Shown here: positions 10,255 to 22,700 of the stretch, piece by piece
Numbering within the stretch: the first letter of the stretch is position 1
How the letters are laid out: each line of letters starts with the position of its first letter
Source of the DNA: Saccharina japonica
Lineage: Eukaryota; Sar; Phaeophyceae; Laminariales; Laminariaceae
NCBI GenBank assembly: GCA_008828725.1
Contig: MEHQ01002721.1
Span: forward strand, 1,318,061-1,382,060
Direction of reading: 5' to 3'
Length of the DNA: 64,000 nucleotides
The notes under the pieces: model-generated
Database searches by the model: none
Told to the model about the DNA's origin: nothing
The model's input: only the letters and a program-made list of their open reading frames with translations
Made by a program: the position numbers and the translations under genes

Positions 10255-12029
10255 CACTAGCATTCCACCACCTAATTATAACGATGATAGCGATACATGG
10301 CCGATCAAAATTGTAAAACTGCCTGTAAAACGATCGTTCAGCCACGAAGGAAGGTGTTTCTCGATTTTATTTTATTTTGGCGATTCGTTTTACCTCGGTA
10401 CTGCTGTATTTATGTGTATAAAATCTGAAATAATCGAATTTTAAGGGGGCGTGAGGAGCACTTTTCACAGCACGATTTAGAGCACGGATTTGAAACGCTC
10501 TCGCAATTTCCCAGACCTAACGTCCTTCCGATTCCAAAACAAAAATAAATGACAAAGAGATAGAGGCAGAACATGTTGAAAACCCCCCTCAAAACGCATG
10601 GTTCAACCTAATGGGAAACGATGTCCACCCAACATATTATAGACATACTAATATCTCCCCCAGGGATCCCTCATCCCTGGCCTCTCAGAGCTCCCACTTC
10701 GAACACCGCCTCCGTCCATTACTTGCTCATTCTCTCTCTTTATTCACTATATACTTTTTTGGTTGTCGAGAGGCTTCTTCCTCTTTCAGTTTTGGGTTCG
10801 TGTGTGTTCCCAGACAGCACGGCAGCGCGGGCGAGCCCGGCGCCATCGCGGGTATGGGAGGGCGCCGGCCAGTAGAGGGGGGGTCAGAAGGAGCGTGGTG
10901 GTCTTTTTCGTGGCTAGGCGTGGCGTGTCCACCGAGACACGACGGAAGCATGAAGGGCCTTTGTCTGCGTTGCTGCTTGCTGTATAAATCCAGTATGTCA
11001 GAGTTATAAGGGTCGTTTATTTTTGTAAAAGAACATTCAAGCGGTGCTTATTTATCGGAACACATATTATTTTCAGATAGAGAACCAGGCGATTTGAACA
11101 CCTCATGATCGAGCGAGCGAACGAGGGCCACGGTGAGCACCGGGCTTCATGCGAGGCGGGCCACGGGGCTCACTGGGGCAGAGAGGCAGTAAAGCTCGAC
11201 CTGGACCGAATCGATGGCGATGTGATCGCGAAGGGACGGGGAGCATCAAGGCTGACAAAACGCGAAAGGCGTCAAAACTTTTTTTTGTTTTTTGCGGCGC
11301 AATGGGCCCGATTGGATTTTTTTTCTATTTTTCGAGTACGGGTACGTACGAGCGCGTACGTACAAATGTGTACGTCTTTCTTCTTTCTCAGTTTTGTTGA
11401 TTTCCTGTTTTTCGTACTTCACAACTTGACGACCGAGCTGTGCTAGCAGCTGTGCTTTCTCTTTCATACGAAGTAATATATACCACCTTTCGTTGCTGTT
11501 GTAGTACCACACATACTCACGAAGGCACAAATCACACCCACCACAGCAGGCAGCGCAGCACCGTGCTGTGAGCCGTGTTGCTGTGCTTTCTCTTTCGATC
11601 ATACAGCCTCTTTGTTGTCCTGGAGCATGGAGCTAATGTGCATCCCAAGCATGTTTTGCATGCATGTCAAGTCCGCCGTTTCTTCCCTGTGCACCATGAA
11701 CCTCTTACCATGAACCTCTTGGCATTTTCAAGTCGGTGCTTTTGCTTACACATCATGGGCCTCTTCTGCCCCTTTCCTTGCGCGAGCGTAGCGGGCGGCG
11801 TCAGCCGCCCGCGGAGCGGAGCCCTTGTATATTATACAAAAATAAAGGGCTCCAAACGATTCCTTTCGGCGATCTACAGACCAATATTTTTGTGTTTTTT
11901 ATTGAATGAAAATTACGCGACCAATTCGTGGTGTAGTGAAAAGGGGCGCATTATGTTCCTCGACAAGATATAACTCACTTGTTTCTAGACTATTGTAATA
12001 GGCGAAAAACAACTTTGAAAACAATATTT

Positions 12030-12838
12030 CACAGATGCTCCGAGTAAACTCGATACTCCGAGTATACTCGGAGTATCGAGTATTTTTCGTACTCCGAGTA
12101 CTGAGAGTATTAGAGTACTGGTGGCCTAAATACTCGGAGTATTTGGAGTGCGAGCAGTACTGAAGGCCCATATACTCCGAGTATTGGGAGTATGAGCAGT
12201 ACTCATACTCTAGTACAAGCAGTACTTGGAGTAAAAACATGAGCAGTACTCATACTCGAGTACAAGCAGTACTTGGAGTAAAAACATATAAATTGCTCGG
12301 AGTACTCCGAGTATCGAGAGTATTGGACACCGAAATACTGCGAGTATACAAAGTACCTGAAGTATTTTTTTCTCGAAAATACTCTAATTTTACTCCGAGG
12401 TAATGGGAGCATCTGTGAATTTTGAAATGCTATAAACGCCAGTCACGTGCTCCCAGAATCTGGGAGGAATGACGGCCAAGTCTTCAGATGCAAAGATGTT
12501 CCTAACGTACTTCACACTCCGAGTATAATCCGAGTATCGAGTACATTTCGTACTCCGAGTACTTAAGAGTATAAGAGTATTAGCGGCTGAATACTCGGAG
12601 TACTCGGAGTATGAACAGTACTGAAGCCCCAAATACTCGGAGTACAAGGAGTACCCGCAGTATCGGACCCCGGCATATTCCGAGTAAAGCAGTATCGAAA
12701 GTGTTCATACCCGAAATACTCCGAGTACGAGCAGTATCCAGAGTATCGAACCCCGAAATACTCCGAGTACACGAAGGAGCTGAAGTATTATATCTCCAAT
12801 ACTCCTTACTTTACTCCAAGGTACTCGGAGCATCTGTG
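12030..12838. repeat. Palindromic TACTCGGAGTA array (copy 2)
   Basis: Counterpart of 1597-2405 with the same CACAGATGCTCC and GGAGCATCTGTG edges and only isolated substitutions. Near-identity of so recombinogenic an array supports a very recent duplication or a technical one. Confidence 0.85.
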
Positions 12839-13021
12839 CACTGAATGTTTCTTCGCTCAGCCCGGGTGAACACGAGGACTGCTCTGTAGTTCGTCTTTAT
12901 CCCTGCAATTCGTCGTATTTCAAAAATTCTTCGCGGAACAACAGATTGGAAAAATAATGACGAAATCCTCGATCTCACAGCTGTTGTTTTTTTCAGTATT
13001 GTTCGTATAACAATAGTCTTG

Positions 13022-13102
13022 CCGGTCGCCCCGGTAGAGTAGTGGTCAGCTTCAAAGACTACTATCATTGGTACCCAGGATCGAATCCCACCGTGGTGAG
13101 AG
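13022..13102 (+). repeat. tRNA-derived SINE head (copy 2)
   Basis: Duplicate of 2589-2669, with the same A-box and B-box-like segments. Confidence 0.6.
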
Positions 13103-13553
13103 ATTTTGTCTTTATTTGAAAAAATAAAAAGGAACCAATTGCTGAGAGCGCCTTCGTGGCGTGGGTAGGCGGAATCCGACGCAAGTCGACGAGGGAAGAA
13201 AGTGCTGAAATCTTCTCGAGATAAAAATGCAAGGCAAGAACCGTAGTGGGGGGGGAGGGAGAAGAGCCTACTTTGTGACCCCGGATCTGAGTTACGACTA
13301 GGAAGGAGAGAGAAAGGAAGGGCGAAGATAATAAATGGGATGGAGGAAAAAAAAAAACCGGACTATTAATAGATGAATATCTTGGATCGTATAATATTCA
13401 TCTGTACGTATTCATGCGTACGCTCCTGTATATATAATCGTCCCTGAAAAAGAGAAAGCGGCTCACCAAACCTCCGGAGATCCGCATGGAAAACCAACCG
13501 GAGCGTTGTAATCACAGGACGAAATATGAGAATAACCAAATATCATTTTTTTT

Positions 13554-13645
13554 TTAACCCTTTCAGAACTTGAAAAAACTTATCCCACACTATTTTCAAG
13601 TAGTTTGTCCCCCAAAAAAAGGGGGACCAGTTCTCAAGGGGTTAA
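13554..13645. mobile_element. piggyBac-like MITE (copy 2)
   Basis: Duplicate of 3121-3212, bounded by TTAA on each side with the same inverted termini. Confidence 0.7.
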
Positions 13646-13784
13646 TACCTGACCCAAAAACTGTATTTCGAGGAACAAAACAGTTCTACCTGATGAACAA
13701 CCCCATGGCCTGAGTAAGCGACGATTTTTTTTTTGCAACACCAGAATGAAAGTCCGACGTATTTAGGTGAAGGAATCCGATCAC

Positions 13785-14314
13785 TCAGAAACCGTTTCGG
13801 GAAAAAAGTGATGCCTCTATCGTAGCACGCGTCTCCTTCACTCGCAAGCGCACACCCGGGCGGTCATAGATTTCCGTCTTACACCGCCCGAAACGCACGC
13901 CCGTACCCTCTGGATTCGACGCGGTACCTCGACACTGAAATCCCGGTTTGCGCTGATAGCTCCGCTCAAGTGCACAAACTCGACTTTTGTTTTTGCACAC
14001 CTGTCTTGGCTGCAGCGACGTTAAGGAACGACGAGTTCCCCCCATATTTCGTTTGCAGGGACACGATCTCCGTCTTGGCCTCCGACACCGTAAGCCCACA
14101 CTCCGCACACGCATTTACGAGCAACGTCGGCATCGTTGCCAACCGTCCTCGTGATCGCGATAAAACACCCGTATCGTCGGCGTGCGTCACTCCCTACAAC
14201 GTGTGGACCCCCTTCTCTGGAAGTGACCACACCAGAAATTAAATCAGTCCATTGGAGGCTGTCGTCCATATGCAAGTCCGCCTCAGAGGCGGTTCTTAGC
14301 AGGATGCAGCTCAC
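13785..14314 (-). pseudogene. LINE reverse transcriptase remnant, copy 2
   Basis: Duplicate of 3352-3881 with the same HADD block and the same frame changes, so the element was already dead before duplication. Confidence 0.7.
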
Positions 14315-14473
14315 CCTCCATGCGGCTCGCCCAATACCTCACGGCGCTTCGCGCTTGGTGCAAGTAATGTCTGCCTAGATGGTGAAAACCCAACGTGCTC
14401 CGTCCCGGCATTGTAGGGATGCGAGGGTCTATGGTCATACGACTACGGCCGGGCACGACATGAGTACACCCCC
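14218..14473 (-). repeat. G-tract/GTACTCATG repeat family, copy in duplicate 2
   Basis: Counterpart of 3785-4040. Confidence 0.8.
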
Positions 14474-15135
14474 GCGCCGCCTTGAGTACACCCTGCCCCC
14501 CTCCGTCGGCTTTGCCAGCCCGTGTCTTCTCCCTCTTTTTCTCCTCTTTCTCCTTCTTTCGTTGGAGTTGCACCGTGGTGTCCTGATGGCTGCATCAGCG
14601 GTGAAGCATTTTCTCGGCCACGCGCAGCACCGCCGTGAAAACCATGTTGGGCAGCAAAGGCGCGAGTGCGCATCCTTACCTCAGACCCTGTTCCACGTCG
14701 AACATATCGGAAGACAGAGCGCTGACTTAGACTACACTCACTCGTATATAGATGTCATCAATTGCTGTAAACGTTTTTATTATAGGACACTGTATATTGC
14801 CTTTAACAGCACGAATATGACCAAGGTGTGCGGTTGTCTGCAGCTCCAGACCAGGTACTGCAGTGCAGGTATATATTCTATCGTTTACATCCTACTATAA
14901 TGTTTATGTATGTATCATCTTTTATCCAAGACTTACCGATCTAGTGCCCACCCCACCCCCCCCCAGCTCCACACTCTTCCGGTAAAATTCCTTTGCTTCC
15001 TACAGGTAACCGCGTTCGCACTGACCCCGCCCCCCTCCTCTATATCCTTGTCCACCGCCCCTCTGTTCTACCCCCCTCTCTCCCTGAAATCCCTGTCGCC
15101 CCTCCCCTGCTCGGCGATTTTCTTGCTTCTTGCTG

Positions 15136-15606
15136 ATGTTTTTCAACGTGTCTGGTACAACAGTGAAAGCTCTGCCCTACCCCACCAGGCGTCTATCCCA
15201 GGTGCAAGAGCAGCTGGAGCTTTCGTCGGTGACCTCCAGCTCGTTCGATTCATCTCGGGGTGTCTACCCCGAAGGCGTTGGCACGCCGGGTGGCGGCGGT
15301 GCTACCGGCTCGGCGCGAGGCAGGAACTCGAAGAAGGTATGGAGCAAGTCCTCGGCGCGTCTTTCTCTGTCTGCCCCCCTCCTCCCTTCGAGCGACTCCG
15401 AGCGTGCGCGCGGCAGCGTCAGGGCTATCCCAGAAGATACGATGACCTTGGAAATCCCGAAGCACAGCAGCAGTTCAAGCTCGTCGGACGGTTCTTCCGG
15501 CGAGTCACCGGTTTCCCGGGGCATAGGGGGGAGAAACATGGCCGGGTCCTCCGCCAGTATGAATCTGGCGGTGCGCCGCAGCCTTCTTCAGCCCCAAGTT
15601 ACTACG
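15136..15606 (+). CDS. DUSP gene exon 1 (serine-rich region)
   Basis: Opens at an ATG after about 130 bp of C/T-rich sequence and ends in phase 0 at a GTGAGC donor. The pyrimidine-rich lead could be a promoter/5' UTR or the tract of an acceptor at 15163 or 15201. The product contains VQEQLELSSVTSSSFDSSRG and a serine run, without a recognised domain. Confidence 0.6.
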
Positions 15607-16758
15607 GTGAGCAAGCGGCGTTCTGAGATATTGTCTATCCAGGATCATTCGCGCTAACTGGGCTTTGCTTAGGTCGGTTTCAAACTGCTCGTTTAGTCGG
15701 AAATCGTCCTTACAACGAGATACCTGGTAGCATTTTCTGGGCCAATTTAAGCGTTTCAGTCCGACGGATGTATGATATCATACTTGGAGATCGTTACCGG
15801 CTTCTTTTTTTTCTTTTTTCTTTTTGTCTTCACACGTTAGATACCTGGTAGGGCTTTTTATCCGGTGTGACATATATTAATAAAAATTAACAACAGCTCT
15901 GAGATCGAGGATTTAGTCGAAACTCATCTTTGCAAGCTTTAGGTGACAATTCGATCGCGCGTACTTACGTACGGGTTTTATATGTCCTCAAGCAGGATGT
16001 ACACCATGTATATGAGGAGAACAAAATACGAAGCTGCAGGATTCAGGGAGCGTGTGTCTTGATGTGAAAAATAAACCGTGAGCTCATACCTGGTATTACT
16101 GATTTATAAAGATATTATATAAAGTACATACGAAGTATATGTGTTGTGTGGGTATACGAAGTATGTGATACCTCAGGAGACCGGAGTCAGGACATTTCCG
16201 TTTTTGCTCTTCATTTGTTGCCAGCTAACAGCACGCGGCGTTCTTGTCTCTTATCTAGAAGAGTTTGAATGTGACTGGTTTAGAGAGTTAAAGTCTGATG
16301 TTTTTAGTTTTGTTTTGCCGGCACACGGATGAGACGGTATGTGCGTGACAATATTTGTTTTGAGGGCACATATCGATACTCAGGACACCAGAGTCTGGCT
16401 TACTCAGAAACTTCTACATTCCACCGCATTGTAGGGGGCGGAGAAGACCGACCGGAGTCTGGCTTCCCCATAAACTTCTCAATTAAAGCGCATTATACGG
16501 GGAGTTGAGACCGAACGGTGGATAGAGCTGTACGCAAGAAGAACGGTGCAAAACAAGTACTTGTTTGGCGGACAGGCTGGTTTTTTGTTTTACGAAGACA
16601 AACTTTGTTTGAAATCACAGCAGACTGGTTGTGTGCTGGACGGGGACAAAGTTCTACCGTACATGGGGTGTATTCGAATCATTGTACGCGTGCAGTACGA
16701 ACAAAAGGGTTGTAGTACGTAGTCATATTCGTTCCAAGAAGGGATTAACTTATAGTTG

Positions 16759-16791
<33 letters not shown>

Positions 16792-19700
16792 CCCCCCCCC
16801 CCCCCCCCCCCTCCACAACAGTTCTTAGTAGGATGCATATCATCCTTCATGCGACTCGCCGAATACCTCACCCCGCTTCGTGTGTGTTACAAGCAATATC
16901 TGCCTAGTCGGGGAAAACCCGACGTGCTCCGTCCCAGCATTGAGGGGATGCGAGGGTATATGGTCATACTTCTACGGCCATGTATGACAATACGTACAAC
17001 CCCCCACACCCTCACCCCTGCCCCACCCCTGCTCGCTCGTCCCATGTGCCTTGTCCCACTCCTGCACCAGCCGCGCCTACAGAGGATGCTGCGCTCCGGT
17101 ACGATGACCGTGAGTCAGAAGACGACGCAGCTGTTCGCGAGGCCTCTTGCGAGCGAGGGGGAAGGAAGCGTGTTTCCGGTCGAGCTGCCCTTGGCGAAGA
17201 GGTGAGAGGGCCGGTTCGGGCGCGGGCCGGTGCTCTACAACGTTTTCGTGGATTGGTGTCGAGGCTATGATGTGTGTCGTGGCTATGGTATGTGTAGTGG
17301 CTATGATGTGTGTCGAAGCTATGAGGTGTGCCGCGGCTTTGATGTGTGTCGGGGCTATGGTGTGTGTCCGATGTCGAGGCTAGGCTCTTGTCTCTTGGCG
17401 ATGTATCGTCTTTTTTTTTCCCTACAGCCATACTCTTTCGAGTCATAGCGACGAGTACCGCCCGCAGCCGTCCCCAAAGGGTGTCGATGTTTTGCCCGCA
17501 GCAAAGGCTGTGTGTTCAAGAAAGCGCGTAACGTGTACGAAGTATATAGATAGTCGATAATCCGGAAACGTGTTTTGAGTTTTTGAATTAAAAACAAAAA
17601 CAATCGATAAAACCTTTCGGATAGGAAGCACTTCAGGCAGAGCGGGCGATCTACGGATTACATACGTGGACCGCCCGTACAAGATTCAGCTCGGCTGGTC
17701 CATTGCTCGCTCGACTAAATCCTCAGTGTTCTTCTCCTTGAAAGGCAGCCGCCGAGACGCCATGCGTACGCCGTGGAGCTATAGATAGTGCAGCTCTCGC
17801 TGGCTGTGCGCGCCGCTGGATAGTTGGAGCCGCCTTCAACTGTTGTGTGCGCCGGTGGAAGCCACAGAAAAAAAAACACATCGGAGCTTTTCGGTCAAAC
17901 GGTGTAGACCTGCGGCTTCACCCACAGCTGAAAAGGGACCCTTAGGTTATAGGCGACTGCTTGTAATATCAACTCGTTTTTCTTGTAAGTGATTACGTGA
18001 GCTCGGCCGGGCACGTGCGCAGCAACGCGCTCGTCCACCCTGCCCCTCCTCCCACCCCCCACGCCAGCTGCACTAAGCTCTCTGCCCTTGCTGCTGTGCT
18101 CATTCACCCCCCCACACACCTGCTAAACTAAGCTCCCCACCCTTACTACTGTGTGCATTCACCTCCCACGCCAGCTATACTCCTGAAAGCTCCCTACCCA
18201 TACTGCTGCGTCCTTTCACCCCCCACGCCAGCCAAACTAAGCTCCCTACCCTTTGCTGCTGTCTTTCCTGCCCTCGGTCGGGCGTGTTCTTCCTCGCGAT
18301 TGGTTCGGCTCGGACCTGCCTGTTCTTAAAGGCGGGCCTACGAGGTGGACTTGATAAGACGATTCGACAAGTGAGCATTGTTTATGGTACACACACATTT
18401 GTTGTGTTTTGGGCTGGGAGTTTGCTGACTTTAGTTGCCCGACTAGTTCTTAGTTGGCTAGGTACTGCGGTTTTAGTTGTGTGCGGAAATTTGCGAAGTT
18501 CTGCATGTTTGTATAAGATTTCGCTGAGGCGTTTGTGGCTCAGTTTGTGTTTGTTGTTAGTCCATTCTAAAAAACCTCAGCTACAGTAGTTTCACGTAAC
18601 TTGCTACACCAAACTACAACAGCAAATACTTAGCGGTGAAGTTCAGCCAACTCAAAGCCTTATTTTACTTGTGTTGGCTTTGTTTTCGCCTCGGCGCTCT
18701 TTTCAGGCATGACTGCGCCCGGTTTTCCAACGCTCAGAAGGCGCTTCGATCGTATCGTCTCAATCGCCCCTGGCGTTGGCCGTTTCGATGAAAAAACGAA
18801 GGCGTTACGACAACCTCGTCTGTTTGAGCCCTATCGTGGCCGCTTCGAAGAAGAACTAAAGGCGTGCCGAATGCTCGTATCGATGAGCACTGCTGTCTCA
18901 ATCATTTCTAAGAACACAAAAGCTACCAGATGCTGGTGTAACGGTATCCTGTTGCACGGGCCGGAAACCGTTACACGCCGTACATCCATCAGACCGGGTA
19001 CTATTTACGCCCAAGAACAAATAGGCCGAAGTAAACCCATTTATCTTGTTACTGCGGCAGAGAAGGATTCAAACTTTATTCTTTTAACTTTTTTACCCTC
19101 GAGAAAAAAAAAGCTCCAAACTAAATCCAAGTAGTTTGTCCCCAAAAAAGAGGGTGCAGCTCTACAGAGGTTACACGCCTACGACCATTCCGCTTCGCTA
19201 AGACTCAAATCGACAGACATTATTATCGCCCTAGGTTTGTCACGACATATACATATTACTTCGAAGTATATATACAGTATATATGCTCCTTGTGTCGCGT
19301 GCTACGATAGAAGTACTGTACATTTTTTTGGCTGAAACGCTTTCTGTTTGATGGGGCCCCTTCACCCAAACACGCCGGTCGTTTTCTATCCTTTTGTTGC
19401 AATATTAGTTGTTGTAAAGTTGGGCTACGGAACTGTTGCTCGGGTAGCACTTTTGTTTCCCTTCAAAAACCAGGTTTTGGCCTCCAAAATCAGTGTGCAG
19501 GCTACTGCAGGTATAGAGCTGCCCCAGTGACCACCCTCAGAAAAATCATGGTGCACCTGCATGCAGGCTACCGTAGCATGCGTGTTGTTAGCTTGTTCGT
19601 CAGCCTCTACTATGGTCGCGGCCAGTATATATCTCCCGTTTGGTCAACCCCCCCCCTGTCAATCAGTGGATATGGCCAGTAAGGTCGACGCTACCCCGGC

Positions 19701-22700
19701 TTACCCCCGCCTCCCCTGCTCTCAGACGGCGTGAGTAGATGGCATTTGGACGTGGTTCTGACGAAGGCAACGTTCAGTTGTATACTGCTGCTGTGCACAG
19801 CTTTATGTGCCACGTGCTACTGACTGTGTACGGCTTTGCGTCCTACTAGCTGTTCAGTGTGTCAACCTGGTGTTTGCGGCTTTTACAGAGTAGCTGTTGC
19901 TGTGTAGAGACGTGTGTGCAGCTTTTATCGAGTAGCATTGTTACTGCTGGGCGTGATTGTATTTGTCGGTGCAAATCGGGACCCAATGCATGGCGGTAAA
20001 GGAAATCGAAGTGCGGTCTTGACGCGTGCTATTTGCCTTACAGGGGTAGCGCCTAATTTTTCGGAGGTTATGACAATCACTTGATTACAGTATAGGAGCT
20101 CTAATACCTCACCCTAAAAGTGAAACCCGATGAACAATCCCAAAGCCTATTAATAGTAGTATATATGATATATCGTATTAAAATATAGTTTTAATGAAAA
20201 ACAACAGCTGTGAAATCGAGGGTTTCGTCGTAACTCATCTTTGCAAGCTGAGTGTAGTGCTTATACTTCGATCGCGCGTACTTACGGCTTTTATATGTCC
20301 TTATGCAGGATGCACATATATATATATATATATTATATATATATATGGGTGTTCACGAACGATACTGGAAAACACTATTGATAGTGGCATTCCAACGACA
20401 TTTGCGTTAGGGAAACCCCGTCAGTCAAGAACACCACGGAAAAAATAACGTGCTACATGACCCCATCGCACCACGCCTCTAACTGGCATAGTGTGAGTTG
20501 TCGTATATACAACCCCCTTGTATTGGAGCCCGATATTGCAAGAAACGCCCCCAAAACCTAGCACCCCGCGTTGTTTGTTTCGTGTGGGACGCGTGCTACG
20601 AACGCAGTCCCAGTGACACATTTTTGGCCAGTTTGTTTTTTTCTGGTTGATGGGGCTTCCCAGCTGAGGAACTATACCCAATAAGGCACACTCCTTATAA
20701 GGCACGCCTTATAGTTTGTTTTTTGCACTATTTTTCATGATTACTCCTAGGCCGGGAATAAGGCACACTCCTTATAAGGCACGCCTTATAGTTTGTGCTT
20801 TGCACTAGTTTTCATTATTACTCCTAGGCCGTGGGGTTGATGACCCATCGGGTTAAAGCGTAAAATAATTTATGAAAGCCGTTTTTTTTTAGGGGGGGTG
20901 GGAGGCAAGAGCTCCTCGAGTGAGTAAGCCGTCAGGAAAACATTGCAAGTGCACCCATACCGTATTATAGCGTTTGTATCGCTCATTTTCTCCCCCCTTT
21001 CAAGGCCTTCAAGGGTTAAGGTAACCTGGTTAGAACTGTGCCCGTGCTTTTCGGGGCCAATTTGCTTGGAAATTTGCGCGGCGTAAGCTTTGTAATAGTT
21101 AAAAACGCGATAAATAAAAACATGTTTTATTCTTCTTCGGCCAGCGCGTGCTCTGTCCTTCCCATTCGGTAGCAAAACCGAGGGACATCCTTAACCCCCT
21201 CATAATTGCATCTGACCCCCCTTAGGACGAATTGTACCTCGCGTTTTGGGGGGGAAACTACTTGGAGTTAGGGTGATATGTGGTTTCCAGTACCGCTGCA
21301 GCGAAAGGGTCTTCAACGTTAAAAGCTGTTATTTTTTGTTTTGTTTTTCTTGCCCGCGCGTTGCGTGCCAAACTTGTTTTTGTTTTTTCCCGGTGTCTGA
21401 CGAAACCAAAAGGTTAGCGATCAACACCCACACCGGCGACTTCTGGACAATAATCGATGCCACTTGGATTGACAACTGGGTTGACTTCGTCATGGGAAAT
21501 ATGCCGCCACCGGGACCGATATCGAACTACCACCTCTACGACAAGGTGGTTATGTCTGGCGCTCGACGAAAAGGTGCGCAGTGTGTTCGTTTTTATTTCC
21601 TTCGGGGGGTCAATATTGCTATGGTTTTGCTATGCGGTTGCCTTTTGAGGCTTTTTATACAGTATCGAGCTGTTGTCCAGCTGTTCGTTCTTTTGCTAAA
21701 TATTTGTGTGTAGGGCTGTGAGGTGGCTGGTCTTCGCGGCCAGTTGCTAGTTGGGTGGGGGGAATAAGCCAACTAGCTGACTTCGTATTTTTATCACTAA
21801 AACACGCATGCATGTTGGGCTACAAATTTCGCCAGTCAGATGCCAGCACGCAGAACTCCGCCAATAACCGCACGCAACTATTGTCACTACCCAGCCAAGT
21901 AGAAACTACTGTACGTCGGCGACTTATACTGTAGTCAGCCAACTCGTAGCCGCATACTTCGAAGTATACTCTTAGTAGTTGCGCAAGTAATGTTCCTTGT
22001 GTGTTATGGAGGCATCGCTTGTCGTTCTACCCGAATCGCTTGAGCGGTGTCAAGCTGGGTGCGATTGGATCCGGGCAATCGGAAGCGGTTAGGGCTGTAA
22101 GGCGCCTTTCTCTCAGAAAAGCCTCGGGAAGCACCGCCGTACAAACAGATACTTCGTACATTTCAAGGGTGTGGGTAGTAGGGTATATACTCGGGTAGGT
22201 ATCCGGACACCAAACCTGGTTGTTTTTGTCGCGCTCGGGCAGGTACCCGGCTACCCCAGACCGTTGCACAGAGAAAAATCAAGGGTGCGAGTAGTAGGAT
22301 ATACCAGGTATACTATAGGGGCACCCGAGTACCAAACCTGTTGTACTCGGGTTTGCACCCGGGCCCCGGGTACCAACTCTGGCTGTTTTGGTCGTACTCG
22401 GGTAGGTACCCGGGTGCCCGCGATTAAGACACCCTGCTATTAATAGAGTAACCACACCTTTGGAACACACAGTACGTGCAACTCGTGAATTTTGTTTCTT
22501 ACATTTCTAAATGTATACAAACACACTCCCTGAATTCTGCAGCTTCAGATCTTGGACTTTGTTCCCCTCGAGAAGGGCATCCTACGTGAGGTCACATAAA
22601 ACGCGTGCTACACGTGATCGAAGTATCACTCACGGCTTGCAAATGGGAGTTTCGACGAAATCGTCGACCTCACAGCTGATGTTTTTTTTTTTTACTTTTT

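Larger units (their letters stand above)
10445..16760. repeat. Copy 2 of the ~6.3 kb direct duplication
   Basis: This block matches window positions 1-6316 with an offset of 10444, shifting to 10433 and then 10445 through small indels. The left junction is abrupt after an AT-rich stretch (AATCGAATTTTAA). The right edge runs into a C tract of more than 50 bases, after which the sequences differ: copy 1 continues with TCCCTCTCCC, copy 2 with a GTACTCAT-family repeat. Copy 2 is the one linked to the downstream DUSP exons. Confidence 0.95.

Noticed and set aside
17230..17448. Cys-Gly-Tyr hexapeptide repeat protein
   Set aside because: It is an 18 bp intronic minisatellite; the flanking exon frame stops at its donor.
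18709..19134. 141-codon + strand frame in DUSP intron 2
   Set aside because: No recognised domain; runs into a decayed MITE at its 3' end.
20692..20790. Riboswitch or terminator from the repeated TTATAAGGCACGCC word
   Set aside because: It is an intronic short inverted repeat in a eukaryotic gene; no supporting context.
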